A stretch of DNA of 42,736 nucleotides, from contig JACTTX010000010.1 in assembly GCA_015661005.1 (NCBI GenBank), forward strand, positions 1 to 42,736, read 5' to 3'. Each line of letters starts with the position of its first letter. The first letter of the stretch is position 1. The position numbers were made by a program, and so were the translations under genes. Under the pieces are notes generated by a model. It was not told the DNA's origin and searched no databases. It was given only the letters and a program-made list of their open reading frames with translations. This DNA is from Candidatus Magasanikiibacteriota bacterium (lineage in GTDB: Bacteria; Patescibacteriota; Patescibacteriia; Magasanikbacterales; JACTTX01). Of this stretch, positions 1 to 7,689 are shown one piece after another.

Positions 1-193
1 CCGGCGGGATCTCACCGACGTACATGCCGGTAAAACCTTCCATCCCTTTCAAGTCGATATAGGCCCCCTTGCCGCCGGTGCGCTGCCAAGCTTTAAGTGG
101 CAACTCAGTGACATCCTCGACACCGTAGCCTTCGATGACCGGAATCCCCTCTTCCTTGAGCCAAATTTCGTAACTGGTTTCTCGCTTCGCCAC
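1..193 (-). CDS. Cupin-domain protein, N-terminal part (runs off window)
   Basis: Reading the minus strand from a GTG at 193 gives an open frame to the window edge (64 codons) containing EGYGVEDVTELPLKAW, RTGGKGAYIDL and GMEGFTGMYVGEIPP. These resemble the N-terminal region of stand-alone cupin proteins known from Proteobacteria and other environmental bacteria; the metal-binding histidines would lie beyond the edge, so no activity can be assigned. The start is supported by AGGA at 202-205, 8 nt upstream. It lies 2 nt after the stop of another frame (196-198). Such a gene would be out of character beside the CPR genes that follow, and the base pattern is more GC-rich by eye. I infer that positions 1 to about 300 come from a different genome or a rearranged edge. 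The family call is from remembered sequence similarity only. Confidence 0.55.
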   Translation of the reverse strand, partial: MAKRETSYEIWLKEEGIPVIEGYGVEDVTELPLKAWQRTGGKGAYIDLKGMEGFTGMYVGEIPP

Positions 194-195
194 GC

Positions 196-300
196 TCAGT
201 GTCCTTTCACTTCTTTGTGTTGAAAATATTCGCCCTGCACTACTTTCTCCGCCAGCCGGTCATCCTCGTCATCCCAAAGACCTAATGGATAACCGTACCA
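196..300 (-). CDS. C-terminal fragment of an unrecognised protein
   Basis: A minus-strand frame different from gltX reads WYGYPLGLWDDEDDRL and then AEKVVQGEYFQHKEVKGH before a TGA at 196-198, immediately upstream of the cupin start. It reads like a genuine protein tail: the codons are balanced, it ends two bases before the next start, and the cupin ribosome-binding site is embedded in it. I do not recognise the family. Its upstream end disappears at the junction with gltX near 290-305, where the left boundary is uncertain. It is best read as the 3' end of the gene preceding the cupin gene in a foreign operon. Confidence 0.4.
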   Translation of the reverse strand, partial: WYGYPLGLWDDEDDRLAEKVVQGEYFQHKEVKGH

Positions 301-859
301 GGGCGTTTTCAAATTCAATTTTTCCGCGAATCAGATCCGTGAAGCCGGTTTTACCGGTTGAGGGCACGTCCAAACGAATGACATGCGGTTCTTTATTGGC
401 CAAACGCCGTTCCACCGCTACCGGGGTCAATTTTTTGCAAAGCTCGTCATATTTCATGGGAACTTTAGCGGTCTGTTGTTCGCTCCGTAATTTATCCAGC
501 CGTTCAGCCCCGCAAAAACAATAATACGCTCTCCCCTTTTCCACCAGCTCGGCGGCGTATCGCGAATAAATTTTGAGGCGTTCTGACTGGACGTAAGGAC
601 CAAACTTGCCGGACTGCGTAACTTCATCTTCGTCATTGATGGAAAGCCCCTCATCCGCGTCCAGTCCCATCTGATGCAATGTTTTGAGAAGATTCAAGAC
701 CGCGCCTTCCACGTATCGCTCACGATCCGTGTCTTCAATGCGCAAAATAAAATCGCCGCCGTGCTTTCCGGCATACAAAAAATTATAAAGCGCGGTCCGT
801 AAACCGCCAACATGGAGAAAACCGGTTGGCGATGGCGCAAAACGAACGCGGGGTTTCAT
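269..859 (-). pseudogene. gltX: Glutamyl-tRNA synthetase, N-terminal part, truncated
   Basis: The 196-residue product starts MKPRVRFAPSPTGFLHVGG, the class I synthetase signature (HIGH equivalent) of GluRS, followed by LRTALYNFL and RIEDTDRERY. A full GluRS is about 460-500 residues; here identity stops after KIEFENALV (about residue 187), where the family normally continues with DDFVLLKSDGYPTYH. Instead there is a short unrelated tail and a stop. The KMSKS motif and anticodon-binding domain are absent. The start ATG overlaps the stop of the upstream TagA-Nudix gene by 4 nt (ATGA), implying translational coupling. Because GluRS is essential, the truncation is more likely a junction artefact of the assembled sequence, or a real rearrangement with another copy elsewhere, than a working short enzyme. 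Confidence 0.85.
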
Positions 860-2040
860 ATTTGCAGAATTACTTTGGCGCCAACATTGTGACGGCGCGG
901 ATGAAGCGTGGTCATCAGTTCATCCTTTGCGACCCAGCGGAATCCTTGGATCTCATCAGTTGCCGTCAGCTCCTTGGCCGCGCCAATAAATTTCACCAGA
1001 AAAATTTTCTGCCGCTTGGCGCGATGACGATGAACGAGCGGCAGTTCATAATAATCTTCAAACGGCAACTGTCGCAAAATCATGTACGAATTACTCCCGG
1101 TTTCTTCTTCTAACTCGCGGTAAAGCGCGGCTTCGGGCGTCTCTCCCCGTTCCATTCCGCCTTGCACAAATTCCCAATGCGGCTTGCCCTCCAATTTATG
1201 AAAGCGCCGATTGTCCGCCAGCAGATACTTCCCTTCTTGGTTGGTGATTACCGCCAGCACATTCTGGCGCACCGGTTTGTAAAGATGAATGCGCCAAAGA
1301 ATGACATACCAAAGGAACACAATTACCGCGTTCCAAATACGCGGCAGACGGGCCGGTTCATGAATGAGCCGCCATATCCATTCTAACCCGAATCGGCGCA
1401 TGATGGTAGGCACGGCGCGGGCGCCGCCCGAAAGATAATCAAGGGCGCCGCCAACGCCAATCGCGATTTGTACGCTCGGCAATTCCCGCAAAAATTCCTT
1501 AATCCATTTTTCCTGCTTGCCCTGTCCAAAAGCGACAACTAAAATTTCCGGTTCTGCTTGTTTAATTTTTTCCAAAACTCCGGTAAATTGTCCACGATCA
1601 AATTGCGCCGCCGGTTCCGTGAATGTCGGGCCGTGCTCGGCGCCGACAATCGGCAAATTTTTGTAACGCTTTTGCAACGCATCGGCGGCGCGCTCCACCG
1701 AGGATTGATTTTTTCCGCCAAGAAAAAAAACTTTGCGTTTTTGCGCCGCGGCCAATTCGCAAAGATCTTCCAGAAGATCCGTGCCGCGGATACGCTCCGG
1801 CAAAGAGCGGCCAAGGATCCAAGAAGCAATGATAACGCCAACGCCGTCGGCGACAGAGAGATCAGCGCTGTCCAAAATTCCGTGGAACCAAAAATCTTTC
1901 TGCGCTTTAACGAGCATCTCGGGATTGGGTGTGACAATATAATGCTGGCGGCCGTCCGACAAAAATTCCTGCAAACGAACGCGTGCCTGCGCACGGGTCA
2001 TCCTATTAAATTGGACACCGAGAATCAAAATCGTTGTCAT
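856..2040 (-). CDS. WecG/TagA-family glycosyltransferase fused to a Nudix hydrolase
   Basis: Two domains in one 394-residue chain. Residues 1 to about 245 match the WecG/TagA/CpsF (GT26) family, which transfers N-acetylmannosamine-type sugars onto lipid-linked GlcNAc: TPNPEMLVKAQ, SVADGVGVI, RIRGTDLLEDL, FFLGGK, VVAFGQGKQEKWI and GVGGALDYLSG. Residues about 255-394 are a Nudix domain with the box GGMERGETPEAALYRE then LEEETGS, matching Gx5Ex7REUxEExGU except that the last hydrophobic residue is Ser. The linker WRLIHEPARLPRIW is the normal end of a TagA protein, so the Nudix part is added after a complete glycosyltransferase. It could hydrolyse a nucleotide sugar or a by-product, or be a separate house-cleaning enzyme translated as a fusion; the substrate is unknown. 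It is the first gene of a coupled pair with gltX. Confidence 0.85.
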   Translation of the reverse strand: MTTILILGVQFNRMTRAQARVRLQEFLSDGRQHYIVTPNPEMLVKAQKDFWFHGILDSADLSVADGVGVIIASWILGRSLPERIRGTDLLEDLCELAAAQKRKVFFLGGKNQSSVERAADALQKRYKNLPIVGAEHGPTFTEPAAQFDRGQFTGVLEKIKQAEPEILVVAFGQGKQEKWIKEFLRELPSVQIAIGVGGALDYLSGGARAVPTIMRRFGLEWIWRLIHEPARLPRIWNAVIVFLWYVILWRIHLYKPVRQNVLAVITNQEGKYLLADNRRFHKLEGKPHWEFVQGGMERGETPEAALYRELEEETGSNSYMILRQLPFEDYYELPLVHRHRAKRQKIFLVKFIGAAKELTATDEIQGFRWVAKDELMTTLHPRRHNVGAKVILQI

Positions 2041-2127
2041 GTTGCACCATTAACCAACGTGAACTTCCCTAATAATAGCGCGATATTGACAAAATGTCCA
2101 CTAAAATATCGTGTTTTTCAGCACTTC

Positions 2128-2156
2128 TTGACAATATCCGGCCATTTTTATATGCT
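2128..2156 (+). promoter_or_regulatory. Sigma70-type promoter of clpB
   Basis: TTGACA (2128-2133), a 17-bp spacer and TATGCT (2151-2156). The predicted transcript start, about 2163, falls inside the CIRCE operator, giving a leader of roughly 67 nt. No Shine-Dalgarno sequence is visible before the ATG at 2230. Confidence 0.75.
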
Positions 2157-2157
2157 A

Positions 2158-2184
2158 TTAGCACTCTCTAACCATGAGTGCTAA
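2158..2184 (+). promoter_or_regulatory. CIRCE operator (HrcA binding site)
   Basis: TTAGCACTC, nine bases (TCTAACCAT), GAGTGCTAA: a perfect match to the CIRCE consensus TTAGCACTC-N9-GAGTGCTAA bound by the heat-shock repressor HrcA. It begins 2 bp after the -10 box and covers the predicted transcript start, the classical repression position. CIRCE usually controls groESL and dnaK operons; here it sits in front of clpB. hrcA itself is not in the window. Confidence 0.95.
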
Positions 2185-2229
2185 CAGGAACCAGCCGTCT
2201 ATTTTCTTTCTGTTATCTGTTCTCTGCCT

Positions 2230-4863
2230 ATGAACCCCCAAAATTTCACCCACAAATCCCAAGAAGCAATCCAAAACGCCAACAACCTTGCCAACATTAA
2301 CGGCCAGCCGCAAATTGAGCCGTGCCATTTATTTTTTGCGCTCGTGGAACAAGAAGAGGGCGTCGTCGGCGCGATTCTCAAAAAACTGAACCTGAACGAA
2401 GTCCAGCTCAAGACCAAACTGCAAGAACAAATTGATCGCGTTCCCAAACAACAGGGCTATAACGTCGGCGGCATCGGGCAGATTTTTATGTCGCAGGAAA
2501 CGATGATGATTTTGAACGCGGCTTTTCAGGAAACGCAAAAACTGCACGATGATTTCATTTCCACCGAACATATCCTTCTTGGTTTCCTGAATTCTAAAAA
2601 TTCCCTCTCTCCCCTTTTGACCGACACCGGATTAAATTATGATCATGTTTTGAAAACGCTCGTCGCCATTCGCGGTTCGCAAAAAGTTGACTCATTGGAA
2701 CCGGAACAAAAATATCAAGCCCTCCAAAAATACGGAAAAAATTTTACGGAACTGGCCCGCAAAGAAAAACTGGATCCGGTCATCGGCCGCGATGAAGAAA
2801 TTCGCCGCGTCATGCAGGTGCTATCAAGACGCACCAAAAATAATCCGGTTTTGATTGGCGAGCCCGGGGTCGGAAAAACCGCTGTTGTTGAAGGGTTGGC
2901 CCAACGCATTGTCGCCACTGACGTGCCGGAGTCCCTTAAAGACAAAGAAATCGTCGGACTGGATATTGGTGCGCTGGTGGCCGGAACAAAATTCCGCGGT
3001 GAATTTGAGGATCGTTTAAAAGCGGTTTTGCGGGAAGTTACGGAAGCCGCGGGTAGAATCGTGCTTTTTATTGACGAATTGCATACCATTGTCGGCGCCG
3101 GTGGGAGCGAAGGCGCGGTTGACGCCTCCAATATGCTGAAACCCGCGCTCGCTCGCGGCGAACTGCATTGTATTGGCGCCACCACTTTGAAAGAGTATCA
3201 AAAATACATTGAGAAGGATATGGCTTTTGAACGTCGTTTCCAGCCAGTGCTTGTGGCCGAACCGTCAGTTGAAGATACCATTGCCATCTTGCGCGGCATC
3301 AAAGAAAAATATGAAGTGCATCACGGTGTGCGCATCACCGATCCCTCGCTCGTTGCCGCCGCCGAACTTTCCAATCGTTATATCACGGAGCGTCATCTGC
3401 CGGACAAGGCGATTGATCTGATTGATGAAGCGGCCTCGGCTTTGCGCATGGAAGTTGATTCCATGCCCGCAGATCTAGATCACATGAAACGGCAAATAAT
3501 GAAATTGGAAATTGAAAAACGCGCCCTCTCCAAAGAAGAAGACGCAGAGTCAAAAGAACGTTTGGAAGAAATTGAAAAAGAACTGGCCAACCTTAAAGAA
3601 AAATCCAGTCAGTTGGAATTACATTGGAAAGCGGAAAAAGACATTATCACCAAAATTCGCGATTACAAAAAGCAGGTGGAAAAAATGAAAGCCGAATCCG
3701 ACATTGCCGAACGCACCGGCGATTTGCAAAAAGTCGCCGAGATCCGTTACGGAAAAATTCCGATGATTGAACAGGCCGTGCGCACGGAGGAAAAACGTTT
3801 GACCGAGGCCCAGCAAAACCGACGCATTTTGAAAGAAGAAGTCAATGCGGAAGATATTGCCGCCGTCGTGGCGCGCTGGACGCATATTCCGGTAACTAGA
3901 ATGTTGGAAGATGAAATCGTGAAATTAGCGCGATTGGAAGAAGAATTGCAGAAACGCGTTGTCGGACAAAAAGAGGCGCTCGCCGCCGTATCTAACGCCA
4001 TTCGCCGCTCCCGCGTCGGCATTGCCGAAGAAAACCGGCCAATCGGATCATTTATTTTCTTGGGACCAACCGGAGTTGGCAAAACGGAATTGGCCAAAGC
4101 GCTCGCCGAATTTTTATTCAATGATGAGAACTCGCTGGTACGCGTGGACATGAGCGAGTACATGGAAAAACATTCGGTCTCCAAAATGATCGGCTCGCCG
4201 CCGGGTTATGTTGGTTATGAAGAAGGTGGACAGATGACAGAAATAATTCGCCGCCGCCCGTACAGCGTCATTCTTTTTGACGAAATTGAAAAGGCGCATC
4301 CGGATGTTTTCAATATGCTTCTTCAAATTCTGGAGGACGGACGTTTGACGGACGCCAAGGGTCGCGTTGTTTCTTTCAAGAACGCGGTGATTGTTATGAC
4401 TTCCAATTTGGGATCGGACGCCATCCTTGATCTGGCGCATTCGGAGCAACTGGGATTTTCCGCTGATCGTCCGGAAGGCGCCGCTCATGACGAAGCGCGG
4501 ATGGGTGACAAAGTGCGGGAGGCCTTGCGCGATCGGTTCAAGCCGGAATTTTTGAATCGTGTTGATGAAATAATTATTTTTCATCCTCTGCGCGAAGCGG
4601 AAATTGAAAAAATTGTGGAACTGCAAATTGAACGCGTCAAAACGCGGCTCAATGAGAAAAAAATTTCCATTGATGTCACACCAGCGGCGCGCGCCTACCT
4701 TGCCAAGAAAGGTTTTGATCCGGTTTATGGCGCGCGGCCTTTGAAACGGGTTATTCAAAGCGAACTTTTGGATCCGCTGGCTTTAAAAATTATTGAGGGA
4801 AAAGTGCCGGAAGGGAAAAAAGTTAAAGTTGACGTGAAGAACGAGAAGCTTTTGATTGGGTGA
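2230..4863 (+). CDS. clpB: ATP-dependent disaggregase ClpB
   Basis: At 877 residues this is a full-length ClpB/Hsp104-type AAA+ chaperone that extracts proteins from aggregates with DnaK. Visible in order: Clp N-domain repeats (about 1-145, [15 protein letters not shown] and [15 protein letters not shown]); first AAA+ module with Walker A GEPGVGKT (about residue 210) and Walker [11 protein letters not shown]; a long coiled-coil middle domain (about 410-530), which separates ClpB from ClpA and ClpC; second AAA+ module with GPTGVGKT (about 611) and [14 protein letters not shown]; and the C-terminal D2-small domain ([21 protein letters not shown]). The gene stands alone behind a promoter with a CIRCE operator, so it should be heat-induced through HrcA. 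The start at 2230 gives the expected [11 protein letters not shown]-terminus. Confidence 0.97.
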   Translation: MNPQNFTHKSQEAIQNANNLANINGQPQIEPCHLFFALVEQEEGVVGAILKKLNLNEVQLKTKLQEQIDRVPKQQGYNVGGIGQIFMSQETMMILNAAFQETQKLHDDFISTEHILLGFLNSKNSLSPLLTDTGLNYDHVLKTLVAIRGSQKVDSLEPEQKYQALQKYGKNFTELARKEKLDPVIGRDEEIRRVMQVLSRRTKNNPVLIGEPGVGKTAVVEGLAQRIVATDVPESLKDKEIVGLDIGALVAGTKFRGEFEDRLKAVLREVTEAAGRIVLFIDELHTIVGAGGSEGAVDASNMLKPALARGELHCIGATTLKEYQKYIEKDMAFERRFQPVLVAEPSVEDTIAILRGIKEKYEVHHGVRITDPSLVAAAELSNRYITERHLPDKAIDLIDEAASALRMEVDSMPADLDHMKRQIMKLEIEKRALSKEEDAESKERLEEIEKELANLKEKSSQLELHWKAEKDIITKIRDYKKQVEKMKAESDIAERTGDLQKVAEIRYGKIPMIEQAVRTEEKRLTEAQQNRRILKEEVNAEDIAAVVARWTHIPVTRMLEDEIVKLARLEEELQKRVVGQKEALAAVSNAIRRSRVGIAEENRPIGSFIFLGPTGVGKTELAKALAEFLFNDENSLVRVDMSEYMEKHSVSKMIGSPPGYVGYEEGGQMTEIIRRRPYSVILFDEIEKAHPDVFNMLLQILEDGRLTDAKGRVVSFKNAVIVMTSNLGSDAILDLAHSEQLGFSADRPEGAAHDEARMGDKVREALRDRFKPEFLNRVDEIIIFHPLREAEIEKIVELQIERVKTRLNEKKISIDVTPAARAYLAKKGFDPVYGARPLKRVIQSELLDPLALKIIEGKVPEGKKVKVDVKNEKLLIG

Positions 4864-4893
4864 GATTGTGGATAAAATCACTTTTAAACCTTG

Positions 4894-4902
4894 TGCTATA
4901 CT
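4894..4902 (+). promoter_or_regulatory. Extended -10 promoter of the lipoprotein gene
   Basis: TGCTATACT is an extended -10 element (TGnTATAAT type) with no convincing -35. Its last base is 9 nt before the ATG at 4912, so the transcript would carry only 2-3 leader bases. The same TGCTATACT string precedes ftsE and pyrG in this window. Confidence 0.6.
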
Positions 4903-4911
4903 TTTGGCACT

Positions 4912-5373
4912 ATGAAAAAACTCTTTTTTATTTTTAGCGCGCTCTTGCTTATTGGAGCCGGATGCGGCAAAGGATCACAGCCTGCGGCCGCTCCTTCCGC
5001 ACCGACCGCCAAACCATCCGCCCCTTCAGAAAAACCGTCGGCGGCCGCCAATGTCCCATCCTTAAAACTGGATGAATTACAGGACTACGCCGGTAATTAT
5101 GGCGTCAAAGTCACAAGCGCTTTCCTTGATAAGCCGGGTTTTATTGCGGCTTTCAGCAATCAAGGCGGGGACGTTGGAGAAAATATCGGGAGCTCGGTTC
5201 TTTACAGCGGATTGATGTCTGAAGGAACAATCCTGCTTAACGTTTATCCGGCCGACGGTGTCTTTGTGGCCCTTTACCATGATGACGGTGATGGCAACTT
5301 TTCTGCTCTCAAGGATCAACTGGTGACCGTAAATACTTTACCTTTGCGCACACTCGTCAAGCTCAAAAAATAA
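4912..5373 (+). CDS. Putative lipoprotein of unknown function
   Basis: From the ATG at 4912 the product is 153 residues: MKKLFFIFSALLLIGAGC, a lipoprotein signal peptide with the lipidation cysteine at residue 18 (GAGC variant of the lipobox), then a low-complexity linker rich in Ala, Pro, Ser and Lys (about 20-50), then a small globular part (LKLDELQDYAGNYGVKVTSAF ... LPLRTLVKLKK). An upstream in-frame ATG at 4891 overlaps the promoter and would bury the signal peptide, so it was rejected. I do not recognise the globular part; the linker suggests tethering to the outer face of the membrane. It is followed 38 nt later by another exported protein gene with its own promoter. Confidence 0.75.
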   Translation: MKKLFFIFSALLLIGAGCGKGSQPAAAPSAPTAKPSAPSEKPSAAANVPSLKLDELQDYAGNYGVKVTSAFLDKPGFIAAFSNQGGDVGENIGSSVLYSGLMSEGTILLNVYPADGVFVALYHDDGDGNFSALKDQLVTVNTLPLRTLVKLKK

Positions 5374-5375
5374 TC

Positions 5376-5404
5376 GTGACAAAAGTGGTTTGTTCGTGTA
5401 TATT
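5376..5404 (+). promoter_or_regulatory. Promoter giving a leaderless transcript
   Basis: GTGACA (5376-5381), a 17-bp spacer and TATATT (5399-5404). Only six bases separate the -10 box from the ATG at 5411, so transcription would start at or next to the A of the start codon. There is no room for a ribosome-binding site. Confidence 0.65.
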
Positions 5405-5410
5405 AAGTAT

Positions 5411-6823
5411 ATGAAACGGCAAACCGCTATTGTTTTTATCACGATTTTAAGCGCGGCCGCGATTTTAAGCGCACTTTTGACGCCTGTCTTGGTGCAAGCG
5501 CAGACGCTGGAGTTCAACCCCAATCAAATTCTCTCTGATGAGGAACTTCAAGATTATCAAACACTTACGCAAAAAGAAATTGAAATATTCTTGAAAGCCA
5601 AGGGCAGTGGACTGGCCGGACGAATTTTGCCGGATATAACGGACGCCGCAAAACTCGCTTCGCAGATTATTTTTGACGCCGCCCAAACTTACCGCATTAA
5701 TCCTCGTTACATTTTAACGCTCATCCAAAAAGAACAATCACTTGCGGAAGATCCGACGCCAAGTCAACGCCAATTGGACTGGGCAACTGGGTACGGCGTC
5801 TGTGACGGTTGCAGTATGAATGATCCGGCCATCCAAAAATACAAAGGGTTCGCCAAGCAAATTGATTATGGCGCTGGTAGCGCGCGCTTTTATCTGGACA
5901 ACCCAACACACCCGTCCTTAAAGCGCGTGAACAGCACGGTGATGATTGACGCTACTCCAGTTGTGCCTTTGAATATCGCCACCGCTTATTTTTACACTTA
6001 CACGCCGCACTTGCATGGCAATTTAGTTTTGTGGAACGTCTGGAATCGCTGGTTCACAAAAATTTATCCGAACGGCACGGTCATGCAGGCCAATGGCGAC
6101 AAGGACGTTTGGCTCATTCAAAATGGACTGCGCCGCAAATTTGTGAACAAAGCCGCTTTGGTTTCCAGATTTGATCCCAAAGCGATTGTCACAGTCAGCG
6201 CTTCCGATCTCTTACGTTTTCCGGAAGGAGCGCCGATTAAATTCATGAACTATTCGCTTCTGCGCGCCCCGAATGGTGTAATCTTCCTCTTGACGGATGA
6301 AGTGATCAATCCCTTCGTGTCGGAAAAAGTTGTCCGAAAATTCGGTTATCAGCCTGATGAAATAATTGATGTTGAGGAAGCGGATATCGCCGGTTTTGAA
6401 AAAGGCAACTTTATCACTTCAGCTTCAATTTTTCCTTTGGGCGCCCTTCTTCAGGACAAAAAATCCAAAACTATTTACTGGGTAAAAAATGGAACACGAC
6501 GCGTTGTCGGGTCACCGTTCATTGCCAAGTTAACTTTCCCAAAATCAAAAATCCGCGTTTCTTCAATGAAAGAGCTGTCCGAATATCCGCTGGAAATCAA
6601 TCCTGTTCGCTTACCGGAGGGAATGCTGGTGGCTGTAAAAAATACCAAACAGGTGTACGTAATTTCGGATGGCAAGCGCCGTTATATCCCGAGTGAAACG
6701 ATAATGAAAGGTTTGGGTTATAACGCAAAAAATATTAAATACGTTGATGAAGCAACGCTCACTATGCATAATGAAGGAGAACCGGTATATTTAAACATTG
6801 ACCAACTGGCCTCGGCGCGTTAA
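5411..6823 (+). CDS. Exported protein with lysozyme-like domain and C-terminal repeats
   Basis: The 470-residue product begins MKRQTAIVFITILSAAAIL, a signal peptide or N-terminal anchor ending near VLVQAQ. Residues about 50-220 contain AQTYRINPRYILTLIQKEQS, then QRQLDWATGYGVCDG and YGAGSARFYLDNP. This resembles a lytic-transglycosylase/lysozyme-like domain found in CPR and actinobacterial surface proteins, with Glu in QKEQS as the candidate catalytic residue. Residues about 225-470 hold several related segments of the type DVWLIQNGLRRKFVN, TIYWVKNGTRRVVG and QVYVISDGKRRYIP, which look like a repeated beta-rich module possibly binding cell wall or surface. The start at 5411 is chosen over an in-frame ATG at 5390 because the latter lies upstream of the promoter's -10 box. 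Peptidoglycan remodelling is plausible but inferred. Confidence 0.7.
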   Translation: MKRQTAIVFITILSAAAILSALLTPVLVQAQTLEFNPNQILSDEELQDYQTLTQKEIEIFLKAKGSGLAGRILPDITDAAKLASQIIFDAAQTYRINPRYILTLIQKEQSLAEDPTPSQRQLDWATGYGVCDGCSMNDPAIQKYKGFAKQIDYGAGSARFYLDNPTHPSLKRVNSTVMIDATPVVPLNIATAYFYTYTPHLHGNLVLWNVWNRWFTKIYPNGTVMQANGDKDVWLIQNGLRRKFVNKAALVSRFDPKAIVTVSASDLLRFPEGAPIKFMNYSLLRAPNGVIFLLTDEVINPFVSEKVVRKFGYQPDEIIDVEEADIAGFEKGNFITSASIFPLGALLQDKKSKTIYWVKNGTRRVVGSPFIAKLTFPKSKIRVSSMKELSEYPLEINPVRLPEGMLVAVKNTKQVYVISDGKRRYIPSETIMKGLGYNAKNIKYVDEATLTMHNEGEPVYLNIDQLASAR

Positions 6824-6857
6824 AATTCCCTCGCGCTTAAAGCGTGGCGCATTTCCT

Positions 6858-7652
6858 ATGTCCTTGGTTTTTGCCGCGATTACTCCTCATCCGCCTTTTT
6901 TGGCGCCTAACGCTCCCGCCGAACAAAAAAAGAAACTTAAAAAAACGGCCTCGGCTTTCACGATTCTTGAGCGTGAACTTTACGGTTCATACCCTGATAC
7001 TATCCTAATTGTAACAGGACATGTCACGGCCATGGCGCATGCTTTTGTTCTAAATGCCAGTCCAAAAATGCAACCGAATTTTTCTGAAACCGGCGATTTC
7101 AAAAAATATCCGAACTTCCAAGCTGATACCCGCCTCGCCGCGAATATTAAGGAGGCGACGCACCGGGCGCATTTGCCGCTACAACTCCACCATTCCACCA
7201 AACTGGATCACGGTTCGTCTCTGCCGCTTTTTTATTTGGCGGCGCATCTGCCAAAAGTAAAAGTTATCACGATTGGCTATTCCCTGCTCCCCCCAAAAGA
7301 TCATTTTGATTTCGGATATATTTTAAAAGATGCGCTTCTGCACACCACCGCGCGCTGTGCTTTAATTGCGAGCGGCGACCTCTCACACTGTTTGACTTCG
7401 GACGCGCCCGGCGGATTTTCACCGGCCGGAAAAAAATTTGATGAAAAAATTTTGGAAATGATCCAAAGCGGCAACGCCACGGGTTTAATGGGTCTTGATA
7501 CCAAGATGGTTAAGGGGGCGGAGGAATGCGCGCTCAATTCCCTTTTGATTTTCTTTGGCGCCCTGCAACGAATAAAATATATACCGCGCGTGCTGGCCTA
7601 TGAACATCCCTTTGGCGTCGGATATTTGACGGCGGAAATGGAATTACAGTAG
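6858..7652 (+). CDS. LigB/Memo-superfamily protein (class III extradiol dioxygenase fold)
   Basis: The 264-residue product begins MSLVFAAITPHPPFLAP, the typical opening of the LigB catalytic-subunit superfamily, which includes Memo (AmmeMemoRadiSam protein B). Further family-like features are TILIVTGHVTAM, TKLDHGSSLPLFYL, CALIASGDLSHCL and AYEHPFGVGYL; the His residues in THPHPP, DHGSS and DLSHC are candidate metal ligands. Real extradiol dioxygenases open catechol rings, an unlikely reaction for an organism with this minimal gene set; Memo-like members have other, poorly known roles. The partners AMMECR1 and the radical SAM protein are not nearby. The ATG at 6858 is preferred to one at 6798, which would overlap the previous gene. 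Confidence 0.75.
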   Translation: MSLVFAAITPHPPFLAPNAPAEQKKKLKKTASAFTILERELYGSYPDTILIVTGHVTAMAHAFVLNASPKMQPNFSETGDFKKYPNFQADTRLAANIKEATHRAHLPLQLHHSTKLDHGSSLPLFYLAAHLPKVKVITIGYSLLPPKDHFDFGYILKDALLHTTARCALIASGDLSHCLTSDAPGGFSPAGKKFDEKILEMIQSGNATGLMGLDTKMVKGAEECALNSLLIFFGALQRIKYIPRVLAYEHPFGVGYLTAEMELQ

Positions 7653-7689
7653 TAGCGAAGGGGGGCTACGCCACCGCTTTAATACTGAT

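Noticed and set aside
2086-2112. A second promoter upstream of clpB (TTGACA at 2086)
   Set aside because: The nearest -10-like string gives a spacer of only about 15 bp and is weaker than the promoter at 2128-2156.
4866-4902. TTGTGG as the -35 of the lipoprotein promoter
   Set aside because: The spacing to TATACT is about 25 bp, too long; an extended -10 promoter explains the site better.
6858-7652. Aromatic-ring-cleaving dioxygenase pathway
   Set aside because: Only the LigB-type fold protein is present, with no other catabolic genes; a Memo-like or unknown role is more likely.
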